DNA of 54,112 bases from Pseudomonadota bacterium. GTDB lineage: Bacteria; Pseudomonadota; Gammaproteobacteria; Steroidobacterales; Steroidobacteraceae. The notes beneath the pieces were generated by a model. It did not search any database, was not told the DNA's origin, and was given only the letters and a program-made list of their open reading frames with translations. Where the stretch lies: positions 1 to 54,112 of the forward strand of contig JAJYAM010000011.1 in the NCBI GenBank assembly GCA_021779535.1, in the 5' to 3' direction. A program made the position numbers and the translations under genes. Below, piece after piece: positions 19,593 through 30,649 of the stretch (its first letter is position 1; each line of letters starts with the position of its first letter).

Positions 19593-20761
19593 ATGCGCCC
19601 GCCTGCTCCAGATCCTCGCGCCGCCGGTACGGTGATCGTCGGCGTCTCCGGCGGCGTCGACTCGGCGGTCGCCGCGTTGACGCTCCTCGAGCGCGGCTAC
19701 GCGGTCCAGGGCCTGCACATGACGAACTGGGACGACGCCGACGGACACTGCACCGCCGCCGCCGACTACCAGGACGCACGCCGGGTCTGCCGGATCCTCG
19801 ATATCCCGCTGCATCGCGCGAACTTCGAGGCCGAGTACCGCGAGCGCGTGTTCGCGCATTTCCTGCGCACCTACGCGGCCGGCGACACCCCGAATCCGGA
19901 CGTGCTGTGCAACCGCGAGATCAAGTTCGGCGTGTGCTGGGAGTACGCACGGCGCCTCGGGGCGTCCTGGATCGCGACCGGGCACTACGCGCGGATCGAG
20001 CATCGCGACACCGGACCGCGGCTGTCGAAGGCCGCCGACCTCGCGAAGGACCAGAGTTACTTCCTGCACTCGGTCGAGCCGGCGGCCTTGTCGCGGACGT
20101 TGTTCCCGCTCGGCGACTGGAGCAAGGCCGAGGTGCGCCGCCGGGCCCAGGCGGCGGGCCTGCCGGTGCACGACAAGCGCGACAGCACCGGCATCTGCTT
20201 CATCGGCGAGCGGCCGTTCACCGAGTTCCTGTCGAGCCATCTCGCGCTGCGCCCGGGACCGATCGAGACCGACGACGGACGCGTGATCGGCGAGCACCGC
20301 GGGCTGTCGTTCTACACGCTCGGCCAGCGCAGCGGGCTGCACCTCGGCGGCCGCCGCGGCGCCCGCGCCGCCCCGTGGTACGTGGCCGACAAGGATCGCG
20401 CGCGCAACGCGCTGATCGTCGTGCAGTCGGCGGATCACCCGCGCCTGCTGTGCGCGCGCTTCGAGGTGCTCGATCTGAACTGGCTCGCCCCGCCCGCCGG
20501 CGCGGGCGCGCAGTTCGACTGCGCGGTGAAGACGCGCTACCGCCAGTCCGACCTGCCTTGCCGCGTCCACGTGCGCGACGCGCGCTCGGCGACGGTCACG
20601 CTGCGCGCGCCGGCACGCGCGGTCACGCCCGGCCAGTACGCGGTCTTCTACGTCGGCGACGAATGCCTCGGCGGCGGCGTGATCGGGCGGCGCGACGCGC
20701 TCGAGGCGATCCCGGAGCGCCCGTCCAGCGGGTATAATGCTGCGTTCGCTGCGGAGGAACC

Positions 20762-20765
<4 letters not shown>
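19593..20765 (+). CDS. mnmA: tRNA-specific 2-thiouridylase MnmA
   Basis: Adds sulfur to U34 of tRNA-Lys, -Glu and -Gln using ATP and a persulfide relay. The PP-loop motif [11 protein letters not shown] is near residue 17. The catalytic cysteines are C106 ([12 protein letters not shown]) and C202 ([12 protein letters not shown]). C-terminal conserved segments include [14 protein letters not shown] and RYRQSDLPC. Length is 390 residues. The TGA stop overlaps the acnA ATG (ATGA). The ATG at 19593 has a -10 box immediately upstream and no ribosome-binding site. Confidence 0.96.
20733..20738 (+). promoter_or_regulatory. -10 box for acnA inside the mnmA 3' end
   Basis: TATAAT at 20733 is followed by GGAGG (20752-20756) and the acnA ATG at 20762, giving a short leader of about 17 nt. 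A clear -35 is not seen. It would let aconitase be expressed apart from mnmA despite the overlapping reading frames. Confidence 0.45.
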
Positions 20766-23458
<2,693 letters not shown>

Positions 23459-23496
23459 CAGCGGCTCGCGGCGCGCACCGGACGGCGCGACCCGAC

Positions 23497-24174
23497 GTGG
23501 ACCGACCCCCGGACCCGGTGCACGCCCGCGTCGCGCTGTTCGACCTCGACGGCACGCTGACCTGGCGGGACACCTTCCTGCCCTACGTCGCCGGCTACTG
23601 GCTGCGCCACCCGCGCCGCTGGCCGTGCGCATGGCGGGCGCTGCCGGCGCTCGCCGCCTACGGGTTCGCCGGACGCGACCGCGGCGCGCTGAAGGCGCGG
23701 CTGATCCGGCTCACGATGGCCGGGCTGGATCGCGACGCGGTGCGCGAGTGGAGCGCGGCGTACGTGCGCGGACTCCCCGCGCGCAAGGCCTTCCGCCCGG
23801 CCGCGCTCGCCCGCCTCGCCCGTCACCGCGACGCCGGCGACGTGCTGATCCTGTTGTCGGCGAGCCCGGACCTGTACGTGCCCGCGATCGGAGCGGCGCT
23901 CGGCGTCGATCGGACGATCTGCACCGAGGTGCGCTGGTCCGGGGACACGCTGGACGGCGCGCTCGCGAGCCCGAACCGGCGCGGCGAGGAAAAGCGGCGA
24001 TGCCTCGAGGCGCTGCGCGCCGAGTACCCGGGGCACGCGTTCAGCGCGTACGGGAACAGCCTGTCCGACCTCGCGCATCTGCGCGCGGCCGATCACGGCG
24101 TGCTCGTGAACGGCTCCCGGGCCGCCCGTCGCGCCGCGCGGCACGCCGGCCTCGAGACCGAGCACTGGGGCTGA
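23497..24174 (+). CDS. HAD-superfamily hydrolase, subfamily IB (PSPase-like)
   Basis: Soluble phosphatase of the haloacid dehalogenase superfamily. Motif I is LFDLDGTLTWRDTF, motif II is LLSASPDLYV, the lysine region is GEEKRR and motif IV is YGNSLSDLAHL. The spacing and the helical cap between motifs I and II fit subfamily IB (phosphoserine phosphatase-like / HAD-IB). Substrate unknown. The start is uncertain: GTG 23497 gives 225 residues and GTG 23518 gives 218; neither has a strong ribosome-binding site. It follows acnA by 38 nt and converges with the class I DAHP synthase gene. Confidence 0.82.
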   Translation: MDRPPDPVHARVALFDLDGTLTWRDTFLPYVAGYWLRHPRRWPCAWRALPALAAYGFAGRDRGALKARLIRLTMAGLDRDAVREWSAAYVRGLPARKAFRPAALARLARHRDAGDVLILLSASPDLYVPAIGAALGVDRTICTEVRWSGDTLDGALASPNRRGEEKRRCLEALRAEYPGHAFSAYGNSLSDLAHLRAADHGVLVNGSRAARRAARHAGLETEHWG

Positions 24175-24192
24175 CCGCGGGGCCGGCCGGCG

Positions 24193-25290
24193 TCAGCGGC
24201 GCACGCCCCGCAACGCCCGGTCGAGATCGAGCAGCAAGCGTTCGGTGGTCGGCCAGTCGATGCACGGATCGGTGATCGACACGCCGTATTCCAGGGTCGC
24301 GAGGTCCTTCGGTATCGGCTGGCTGCCGCCGTGCAGGTGGCTCTCGAGCATCAGGCCGACGATCGAGCGGTTGCCGTCGACGATCTGGGTGACGCAATTC
24401 TCCGCGACCAGGGGCTGCAGGGCCGGATCCTTGTTCGAGTTCCCGTGGCTGCAATCGACGACGACGTTCTCCGGCAGCCCGGCCGCGCGCAGCTCGCGCT
24501 CCGCGACCGCGATGCTGACCGCGTCGTAATTGACCCGGCCGCCGCCGCCGCGCAACACGAGGTGGGCATACGCGTTGCCGCGGGTCCGGAACACCGCCGA
24601 CTGGCCCTGCTGGGTGATCCCGAGGAAGTGGTGCGGGCGGCGCACCGACTGCAGTGCGTTGATCGACGCCGCGAGGCTCCCGTCGGTCCCGTTCTTGAAG
24701 CCGACCGGCGTCGACAGGCCGCTCGCCATCTCGCGATGGGTCTGGGACTCCGTCGTGCGCGCGCCGATCGCGGTCCAGGTCACGAGCTCGGAGAGATATT
24801 GCGGCATGATCGGGTCGAGCGCCTCGGTGCCGGCCGCGAGACCGAGCTCGGCGATGGTCAGCAGGAGCTCGCGCGCGAGATGGATCCCCTTCTCGATGTG
24901 GAACGAGTCGTCGAGATCCGGGTCGTTGATCAGGCCCTTCCACCCGACCGTGGTGCGCGGCTTCTCGAAGTACACCCGCATGATCGGCACGATCGTCGTC
25001 TCGATCCGCGGCGCGAGCGCCTTCAACCGGTTGGCGTAGTCCCGGGCCGCGGCCACGTCGTGGATCGAACAGGGCCCGACCACGATGAACAGCCGCGGAT
25101 CGGTGCGGTCGAGGATCGCGCGCACGATGTTGCGGTACTTGAACACGGTCGCCGCGGCCCGTTCGGTCATCGGCAGGCGCCGCTTGACCTCCTCGGGCGT
25201 CGCGAGCAATTCGCTGGAGAGGACGTTGACGTTCTGCAGTTGATCGAGGATGTTCACCGTTGCGCCTACATCGAAGTTCGTATGGTCCAC
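24193..25290 (-). CDS. aroG: Class I DAHP synthase (AroG/AroF/AroH type)
   Basis: Second DAHP synthase of the window, from the unrelated class I family. Conserved blocks include FIVVGPCSIHD near residue 70, RVYFEKPRTTVGWKG, GARTTESQTHREMASGL, GFKNGTDG, VVDCSHGNSNKDP and SITDPCIDW. Length is 365 residues. It starts with GTG 25290 and overlaps the end of the tryptophan dioxygenase gene by 25 bp. Which aromatic amino acid inhibits it cannot be read with confidence, so the AroG/F/H symbol is generic. Placement in an operon with a tryptophan-degrading enzyme is unusual. Confidence 0.93.
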   Translation of the reverse strand: MDHTNFDVGATVNILDQLQNVNVLSSELLATPEEVKRRLPMTERAAATVFKYRNIVRAILDRTDPRLFIVVGPCSIHDVAAARDYANRLKALAPRIETTIVPIMRVYFEKPRTTVGWKGLINDPDLDDSFHIEKGIHLARELLLTIAELGLAAGTEALDPIMPQYLSELVTWTAIGARTTESQTHREMASGLSTPVGFKNGTDGSLAASINALQSVRRPHHFLGITQQGQSAVFRTRGNAYAHLVLRGGGGRVNYDAVSIAVAERELRAAGLPENVVVDCSHGNSNKDPALQPLVAENCVTQIVDGNRSIVGLMLESHLHGGSQPIPKDLATLEYGVSITDPCIDWPTTERLLLDLDRALRGVRR

Positions 25291-26123
25291 AGTTCAGGGA
25301 AGAATTTCAGCTCGAGCGCCTTGGTCAGGTACGACACGCCGCCGGTGCCGCCGGTGCCCCGCTTGGTCCCGATGATCCGTTCGACGGTCTTCACGTGCGC
25401 GAAGCGCCACAGCTGGAACTTGTAGTCGAGGTCCGTGAGACGCTCGGCGAGCTGGTACAGGTCCCATTCCTTCTCGGCGTTGTGATAGACGCTGAGCCAC
25501 GCCGCGGCGACCGCCTTGCTCGCCCGATAGGGTTGCGAGAAATCCCGGTCGATCGCCTCCGCCGGGAGCGCGAATCCGCGGCGGCTCAGCAACCGCAGCA
25601 CCTCGTCGTACAGGCTCGGCGCGCGCAGCGCGCGCTGCAGCTCCTCGTGGCTCCCGGGATCGTTGCGGAACACCTTGAGGTACTCGGCGTTCTTGTTGCC
25701 GATCAGGAACTCGAGCAGCCGGTACTGGCGCGACTGGAATCCGGAGGCCGTGCCGAGCACGTTGCGGAACGCCGAGTAGTCCGACGGCGTGAGCGTCGCG
25801 AGCACGTCCCAGGACTGGAGCAGCTGCTGCTGGATCGTCGAGATGCGCGCGAGCATCTTGAACGTCGGGCCGATGTCGTCGCGGCGCACGCAATCCATCG
25901 TCGCGGTCAGCTCGTGCAGCCACAGGCGCATCCACAGCTCCGCGACCTGGTGGATCACGATGAACAGCATCTCGTCGTGCTGATACGAGAGCGGCTGCTG
26001 CGCGTCGAGGAGCTTCTCGAGGTGCAGGTACTGGCCGTAGCTCAGCGACCGCGACAGGTCCCAGTGGACCGCCTCGTCGGAGAGGTCGACGAACGGCTTC
26101 GCCGGCTCGGGGCGCTCGCTCAT
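25266..26123 (-). CDS. kynA: Tryptophan 2,3-dioxygenase
   Basis: Haem enzyme opening the indole ring of L-tryptophan to N-formylkynurenine. Conserved stretches are LSYGQYLHLEKLLDAQ, HDEMLFIVIHQVAELW (substrate-contact region), GFQSRQYRLLEFLIGNKN, FAHVKTVERIIGTK and the GTGGTGGVSYL loop. Length is 285 residues, normal for bacterial TDO. It begins 7 nt after the upstream YgjP-type gene and overlaps the DAHP synthase start. Kynureninase and kynurenine formamidase are not in the window. Confidence 0.95.
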   Translation of the reverse strand: MSERPEPAKPFVDLSDEAVHWDLSRSLSYGQYLHLEKLLDAQQPLSYQHDEMLFIVIHQVAELWMRLWLHELTATMDCVRRDDIGPTFKMLARISTIQQQLLQSWDVLATLTPSDYSAFRNVLGTASGFQSRQYRLLEFLIGNKNAEYLKVFRNDPGSHEELQRALRAPSLYDEVLRLLSRRGFALPAEAIDRDFSQPYRASKAVAAAWLSVYHNAEKEWDLYQLAERLTDLDYKFQLWRFAHVKTVERIIGTKRGTGGTGGVSYLTKALELKFFPELWTIRTSM

Positions 26124-26130
26124 CGTCCGC

Positions 26131-26859
26131 TCACCCCTCGTGGACCCACGCGGGAACCGACCGCCAGCCGCCGAGCAGCTCCCGGTCCAGGCGCCGGTAG
26201 TCCGGCTCGAGCGACTCGACCAGCCGCCAGAACCGCCGTGAGTGGTTCATGTGCTGCAGGTGCGCGAGCTCGTGAGCGAACAGGTATCGCACCACCGGTT
26301 CCCGCAGGAACAGGAGCGACGCGTTCAGGCTGATCGTGCCCCGCGTCGAGCAGCTTCCCCAGCGGGTCCGCTGGCAGCGCGCGACGACGCGGGCGACCTC
26401 GACACGGCGCTCCGCGGCGAGCGCGAGCAGCGCGGGCGCGAGCCGCGCGAGCGCCGCCCGCTTCAGCCAGCGGCGCAGCAGGCGCCGGGCCGTACCCGCA
26501 TCCGGCGCGCCGACGATCAGCCGCGCCCCGTGCTCGCGCGGCGTGCGCGCCGGACCCGGCCGCCATTCGACCGCGAACCGCTCGGCGCAGAAATCGAAGC
26601 GGATCTCCCGCGGCACCGGTTCCTCGACCGGGGCGCTCGAGCGCATCGCGGCGACCGTGCGCTCGATCCACCCGGAGGAGCGTTGCACGAAATCGCGGAC
26701 CATCGTCGGGCCGACCCCCTTCGGCACCACGATCTCGACCCGGCCGCCGACGTGCACCCGCGCGGTCAGGCGACGCGCGCGCGCGCTGACGCGCACCACG
26801 AACGCCTCTTTCGAAGGACGGGATTCGAACAGGGATAACTGTGTGCCGGGCTGATTCAC
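26131..26859 (-). CDS. YgjP/DUF45-family zinc-dependent protease-like hydrolase
   Basis: A 242-residue cytoplasmic protein. The C-terminal half has the DUF45 core: RWGSCSTRGTISLNASLLF, then the zinc motif HELAHLQHMNHSRRFW. The HExxH-like motif reads HELAH, with a downstream histidine as third ligand. The N-terminal half is basic and has the beta-rich VRVSARARRLTARVHVGGRVEIVVP typical of the family. It starts with GTG 26859; a TATCAT -10-like box lies at 26884-26889 on the same strand. It heads the operon with kynA and aroG. Physiological substrate unknown. Confidence 0.85.
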   Translation of the reverse strand: MNQPGTQLSLFESRPSKEAFVVRVSARARRLTARVHVGGRVEIVVPKGVGPTMVRDFVQRSSGWIERTVAAMRSSAPVEEPVPREIRFDFCAERFAVEWRPGPARTPREHGARLIVGAPDAGTARRLLRRWLKRAALARLAPALLALAAERRVEVARVVARCQRTRWGSCSTRGTISLNASLLFLREPVVRYLFAHELAHLQHMNHSRRFWRLVESLEPDYRRLDRELLGGWRSVPAWVHEG

Positions 26860-26920
26860 GTGAGCGCGTCTCCGACCGCGCGCATGATAGCAGTTTCGCG
26901 CGCGGCGCCCGTACCGCGCC

Positions 26921-26926
26921 TACAAT
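26921..26926 (+). promoter_or_regulatory. -10 box positioned for leaderless tatD transcription
   Basis: TACAAT ends 6 nt before the tatD ATG (26933), so +1 is predicted at the start codon. There is no Shine-Dalgarno sequence. The spacing is the same as at mnmA. Confidence 0.5.
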
Positions 26927-26932
26927 GGCGCG

Positions 26933-27772
26933 ATGTCCGCCGCCGCCGCGCCCGCCCCGCCCGCGCCCCCTGCGCTGATCGACATCGGCGCGAACCTCAC
27001 CCACGAGAGCTTCGCGCCGGATCTCGACGCGGTGCTCGCTCGCGCGGCCGCCGCCGGCGTCGTGCAGCTGATGGTCACCGGCGCCGACCACGAGAGCTCG
27101 CGCCGCGCGATCGCGCTCGCCGCGGCGCACCCCGGCGTGCTGTACGCGACCGCCGGCGTGCATCCGCATCACGCGGCGGCCCACGGGCCGCCGGATCGCG
27201 ACGCGCTCGCCGAGCTCGTCTCGCGGCCGCAAGTGGTCGCCGTCGGCGAGTGCGGCCTGGATTACTTCCGCGATTTCTCGCCGCGGCCGGCGCAGCGCGC
27301 GGCCTTCCTCGCGCAGCTGCAGATCGCGGTCGACGCGCGCAAGCCCGTGTTCCTGCACCAGCGCGACGCCCACGCGGATTTCGTCGCGATCCTCGCGGAT
27401 TACGCGCCGCGGCTCGCCGGCGGCGTCGCGCACTGCTTCACCGGCGGTCCCGCCGAGCTCGAGCACTATCTCGCGCTCGGCCTCGCGGTCGGCGTGACCG
27501 GGTGGGTCTGTGACGAGCGGCGCGGATCGGCGTTGCGCGACGCGGTTCCGCGGATGCCGGCCGACCGGCTGATGATCGAGACCGATGCCCCGTACCTGCT
27601 GCCGCGGGATCTCGTGCCGCTGCCACGGTCGCGCCGGAACGAGCCCGCGTACCTCGCGCACGTCGCACGCGCGGTCGCGGCGCTGCGCGGCGAGCGGCCC
27701 GAGGATCTCGCCGCGACGACCACCCGCAACGCGCAGCGGCTGTTCGGGCTCGCGACCGCTACAAATTCGTGA
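26933..27772 (+). CDS. tatD: TatD-family metal-dependent hydrolase/DNase
   Basis: TIM-barrel metal-dependent deoxyribonuclease; TatD enzymes act as 3'-5' exonucleases in DNA repair. Metal ligands are visible: DIGANLTHESF at strand 1 (DxxxNLxH variant), TAGVHPHHA, VGECGLDYFRDFS, KPVFLHQRDAH, HCFTGGP and IETDAPYLLPRD. Length is 279 residues with an Ala/Pro-rich N-terminal extension. DIGANLTHESF is the TatD-proper rather than YcfH (DxHCHxD) signature. The final 14 bp overlap the NERD gene on the other strand. Confidence 0.93.
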   Translation: MSAAAAPAPPAPPALIDIGANLTHESFAPDLDAVLARAAAAGVVQLMVTGADHESSRRAIALAAAHPGVLYATAGVHPHHAAAHGPPDRDALAELVSRPQVVAVGECGLDYFRDFSPRPAQRAAFLAQLQIAVDARKPVFLHQRDAHADFVAILADYAPRLAGGVAHCFTGGPAELEHYLALGLAVGVTGWVCDERRGSALRDAVPRMPADRLMIETDAPYLLPRDLVPLPRSRRNEPAYLAHVARAVAALRGERPEDLAATTTRNAQRLFGLATATNS

Positions 27773-28373
27773 ACTCGTGGGGACTCGGGCGCAGGCGCGC
27801 GACGAGACCCGTCCAGGCCGCGCGGATCGTGGCGATCCCGGCCGGCTCGTCGGCCGGCGAGGCGCGCGCTTCGGGATCGATCGGGCCGAGGCCCGCGTCG
27901 AGCTCGTCGAGCATCACGACCCCTTTCGGCTTGCCCTTCGCGAAGCGTCCGACGTTCGAGAACACGATCAAGCCCTCGACCGGCACGTCACCGACCAGCG
28001 CCTTGACCGCGGCGATCCGGTCGTAGAGCGCCGGCTGCGGATTGTCGAAGGTGTCGCGCCGCCCGCGCGCGAGCACCGTCCACTCGCTCATCTGGTCCCC
28101 GCCGAAGATCAGTCCCGGCACCCGCCGCGTATCGAGCACCAGCACGCCGCGCGGGGTCAGCAGCAGATGATCGACGTGGTAGAAACCGCCCATCCCGTCC
28201 GGGACCTGCACGCGGTGCACCGCCTCGAGCGCGAACCGCCCGAGCCGCTCCAGCAGCGCCCTGCGCCGTGCGCGGCGCTGGTGGCGCCGCACCAGCGCGG
28301 CGGCGGCCAGCGCGACGAGCCCGATGCCGGCCGCCGCGCCGAGCCCTCGCAGGGCGAGGCTCGGCGGGGTCAT
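27759..28373 (-). CDS. NERD-domain membrane-anchored protein in the thr operon
   Basis: A 204-residue protein. An N-terminal hydrophobic helix (about residues 8-27) is followed by a basic linker (RRHQRRARRRALLERLGR), consistent with one membrane anchor and a cytoplasmic domain. The domain has the nuclease-related (NERD) pattern: YHVDHLLLTPRGVLVLDTRRVPGLIFGG, then W and a DNPQPALYDRIAAVKAL helix. Catalytic activity of NERD proteins is mostly unproven. The ATG at 28373 overlaps the thrC stop (ATGA), so it is translated together with threonine synthase, an unexplained pairing. Confidence 0.78.
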   Translation of the reverse strand: MTPPSLALRGLGAAAGIGLVALAAAALVRRHQRRARRRALLERLGRFALEAVHRVQVPDGMGGFYHVDHLLLTPRGVLVLDTRRVPGLIFGGDQMSEWTVLARGRRDTFDNPQPALYDRIAAVKALVGDVPVEGLIVFSNVGRFAKGKPKGVVMLDELDAGLGPIDPEARASPADEPAGIATIRAAWTGLVARLRPSPHEFTNL

Positions 28374-29692
28374 GCGATCGCGTCCGCGAGGGCCCCGAGC
28401 GTCGGCGGGATGTCGGTCACGCGGCGAGGCAGGCTCAGCAGGCGCGCCAGGCTCTCCGGGACTTCGATCGGCGCGCCGACCAGCGGCTCGACGATCTCGT
28501 TGAACTTGGCCGGGTGCGCGGTCGCGACGAGGACCCAGGGCCGTCCCGCCCGATCGCCCGCGGGCAAGCGCGCGTAGGCTTCGGCGGCGGCCGCCGTATG
28601 CGGGCACCAGACGCGCCCGAATCGCCGCTGATCCGCGACGATGCGCGCGCGGATCGCCGCGTCATCGATGCTGTCGGCGGTGATCCGGGTCCGCAGCGTC
28701 GCGAACGCCGGGAACAGCGCGCGCACGCGCTCCATGTTGCTCGGATTGCCGACGTCCATCGCGGACGCGAGCGTCGCGACGCTCGCGCGCGGTCGCCACT
28801 CGCCGGACGCGAGGTAGTCGGGCACCGTCCGGTTCGCGTTGTGGGCGAGCACGATCCGCTCGATCGGCAGCCCGAGCTCGCGCGCCCAGATCGCCGCGAA
28901 CGCATTCCCGAGGTTGCCCGCGGGGATCACGTAGTTCGCGGGCCGGCCGGTCGCCCGTCGCACCTCGAGGCTCGAGGCGACGTAGTACACCATCTGCGGC
29001 AGGAGCCGGCCGATGTTGATGCTGTTCGCCGAGCTGAACCGGTGCCGCCGGCCGAGCGCCGGATCGACGAACGCTTCCTTCACCAGCCGCTGGCAGTCGT
29101 CGAACGTGCCCGCGACGCGCAGCGACTCGACGTTCTCGCCCCAGCAGGTCAGTTGTTGCTCCTGGCGCGGGCTCACCAGGCCCTTCGGGTACAGGATCAC
29201 GACGCGCACCCACGGACGCCGGTGGAACGCCGCCGCGACCGCGCCGCCGGTGTCGCCGGAGGTCGCGACCAGGATCGTCAGGCGCTCGTCCCGCGGCCCG
29301 CGCGTCCGCTGCAGGCTCTCGGCGAGGAAGCGCGCGCCGAAGTCCTTGAACGCCGCGGTCGGGCCATGGTAGAGCTCGAGCGCGAACAGCGGATCCGGCG
29401 CCGCGTCGATCGCGGTCGTCGGCGCCGGCAGGTCGAGCGCGGCGTCGGCGATCTCGCCGAGCTTCGCCTCCAACCGATCCCCCTCGAAGAAACCCCGCAG
29501 CGCGACCCGCGCGAGCGCGGGCAGGCGATGCGCCGCGCCGAGCGCCGCCGCGTCGAGCGCGGCCGGGTCGATCGAGGGCAGCTGCCGGGGCACGTACAGG
29601 CCGCCGTCCGGCGCGAGACCGCGCACGATCGCGTCGCTCAGCGAGACTTCGGTCCGATCCCCCCGGGTGCTCGCGTAGATCATGCTCGACAT
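28370..29692 (-). CDS. thrC: Threonine synthase
   Basis: PLP enzyme converting O-phosphohomoserine to threonine. The PLP lysine is K116 in GPTAAFKDFGARFL. Other conserved blocks are VATSGDTGGAVAAAF, SSANSINIGRLLPQMVYY, VIPAGNLGNAFA and AMDVGNPSNMER. Length is 440 residues, close to E. coli ThrC (428) and of the same N-terminal type (YASTRG...VSLSDAIVRGLAPDGGLYVP). I chose ATG 29692, which shares one base with the thrB stop. ATG 29683 is an alternative. Confidence 0.96.
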   Translation of the reverse strand: MSSMIYASTRGDRTEVSLSDAIVRGLAPDGGLYVPRQLPSIDPAALDAAALGAAHRLPALARVALRGFFEGDRLEAKLGEIADAALDLPAPTTAIDAAPDPLFALELYHGPTAAFKDFGARFLAESLQRTRGPRDERLTILVATSGDTGGAVAAAFHRRPWVRVVILYPKGLVSPRQEQQLTCWGENVESLRVAGTFDDCQRLVKEAFVDPALGRRHRFSSANSINIGRLLPQMVYYVASSLEVRRATGRPANYVIPAGNLGNAFAAIWARELGLPIERIVLAHNANRTVPDYLASGEWRPRASVATLASAMDVGNPSNMERVRALFPAFATLRTRITADSIDDAAIRARIVADQRRFGRVWCPHTAAAAEAYARLPAGDRAGRPWVLVATAHPAKFNEIVEPLVGAPIEVPESLARLLSLPRRVTDIPPTLGALADAIA

Positions 29693-30624
29693 CACGCCCT
29701 CACCACCCGTGCGCCGTAATTCTCGATCGTCGAGATCCAGTCGTCGGCCGACAGCCCGTGCCGGCCGAACGCCGCGACCATCGCGCCGCGCACCGCCTCC
29801 GCGTTCTGGATCTCCGACCAGGCGAACACCGTCGGGCCCGCGCCGGAGATCGAGCAGCCGAGCGCGCCCGCGGACATCGCCCCGCGTTTCACGTCCGCGA
29901 ACCCCGGGATCAAGGATGCCCGTTGCGGCTCGATGATCACGTCGTTGAAGGAATCCCGGATCATCTCGAGATCGTTCGAGTAGCAGCCGCTGATGAATCC
30001 CGCGAGATTGGCGGTCTGCCACACGAAATCGGATCGGCTGACGTCGGCCTTCAGGATCGCGCGCGCCTCGCGCGTCCCGAGATGCATGTGCGGGTGCACG
30101 ATCACGCAGCGCAGCGACGGCGGCACCGGGATCTGCTTCACCCGCGGATGATCGATGCCGACGGTGAGCACCAGGCCGCCGAACAGGCAGGGGGCGATGT
30201 TGTCGAGGTGCGCCGAGCCGCTCGCGACGATCTCGCCCTGCATCGCATAGAGCAGCAGGCGCAGCGGCGGCAGCGGCTCGGCGAGCAACGCGTTCGCCGC
30301 GACCACCGCGGCGACCGCCGAGGCGGCCGATCCGCCGAGCCCGGAGGCGAGCGGGATGCCCTTGTCGATCTCCAGTTCGAAGCCGCCGTCGAGTCCGAGG
30401 TCCTCGTGCAACGCCTGCACCGCCCGGCCGGCGGTGTTGCGTTCGGGCTCGACCGGCAGCGCGCCGGCGATCCCGTCGATCGCGACGATGCGCACCCCGC
30501 GCTCGCCGGTGCGGCGTACGCGCACCCGGTCGCCGATCGCCTCGACCGTGTGTCCGAGGATGTCGAAGCCGATGGCCACGTTTGCAACGGTGGCGGGGGC
30601 GTAGGCGGTGACGTCGGTGAGCAC
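29692..30624 (-). CDS. thrB: Homoserine kinase
   Basis: GHMP-family kinase that phosphorylates homoserine. The ATP-binding GHMP motif GIPLASGLGGSAAS is at residues 89-102. The N-terminal APATVANVAIGFDILG and C-terminal ALGCSISGAGPTVFAW blocks are diagnostic. Length is 310 residues, as in E. coli (310). The start codon is GTG. It lies 25 nt after thrA and is coupled to thrC through a TGATG junction. Confidence 0.96.
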   Translation of the reverse strand: MLTDVTAYAPATVANVAIGFDILGHTVEAIGDRVRVRRTGERGVRIVAIDGIAGALPVEPERNTAGRAVQALHEDLGLDGGFELEIDKGIPLASGLGGSAASAVAAVVAANALLAEPLPPLRLLLYAMQGEIVASGSAHLDNIAPCLFGGLVLTVGIDHPRVKQIPVPPSLRCVIVHPHMHLGTREARAILKADVSRSDFVWQTANLAGFISGCYSNDLEMIRDSFNDVIIEPQRASLIPGFADVKRGAMSAGALGCSISGAGPTVFAWSEIQNAEAVRGAMVAAFGRHGLSADDWISTIENYGARVVRA

Positions 30625-30649
30625 GGATCGGGTTCCTCGTCGGTGGCGG

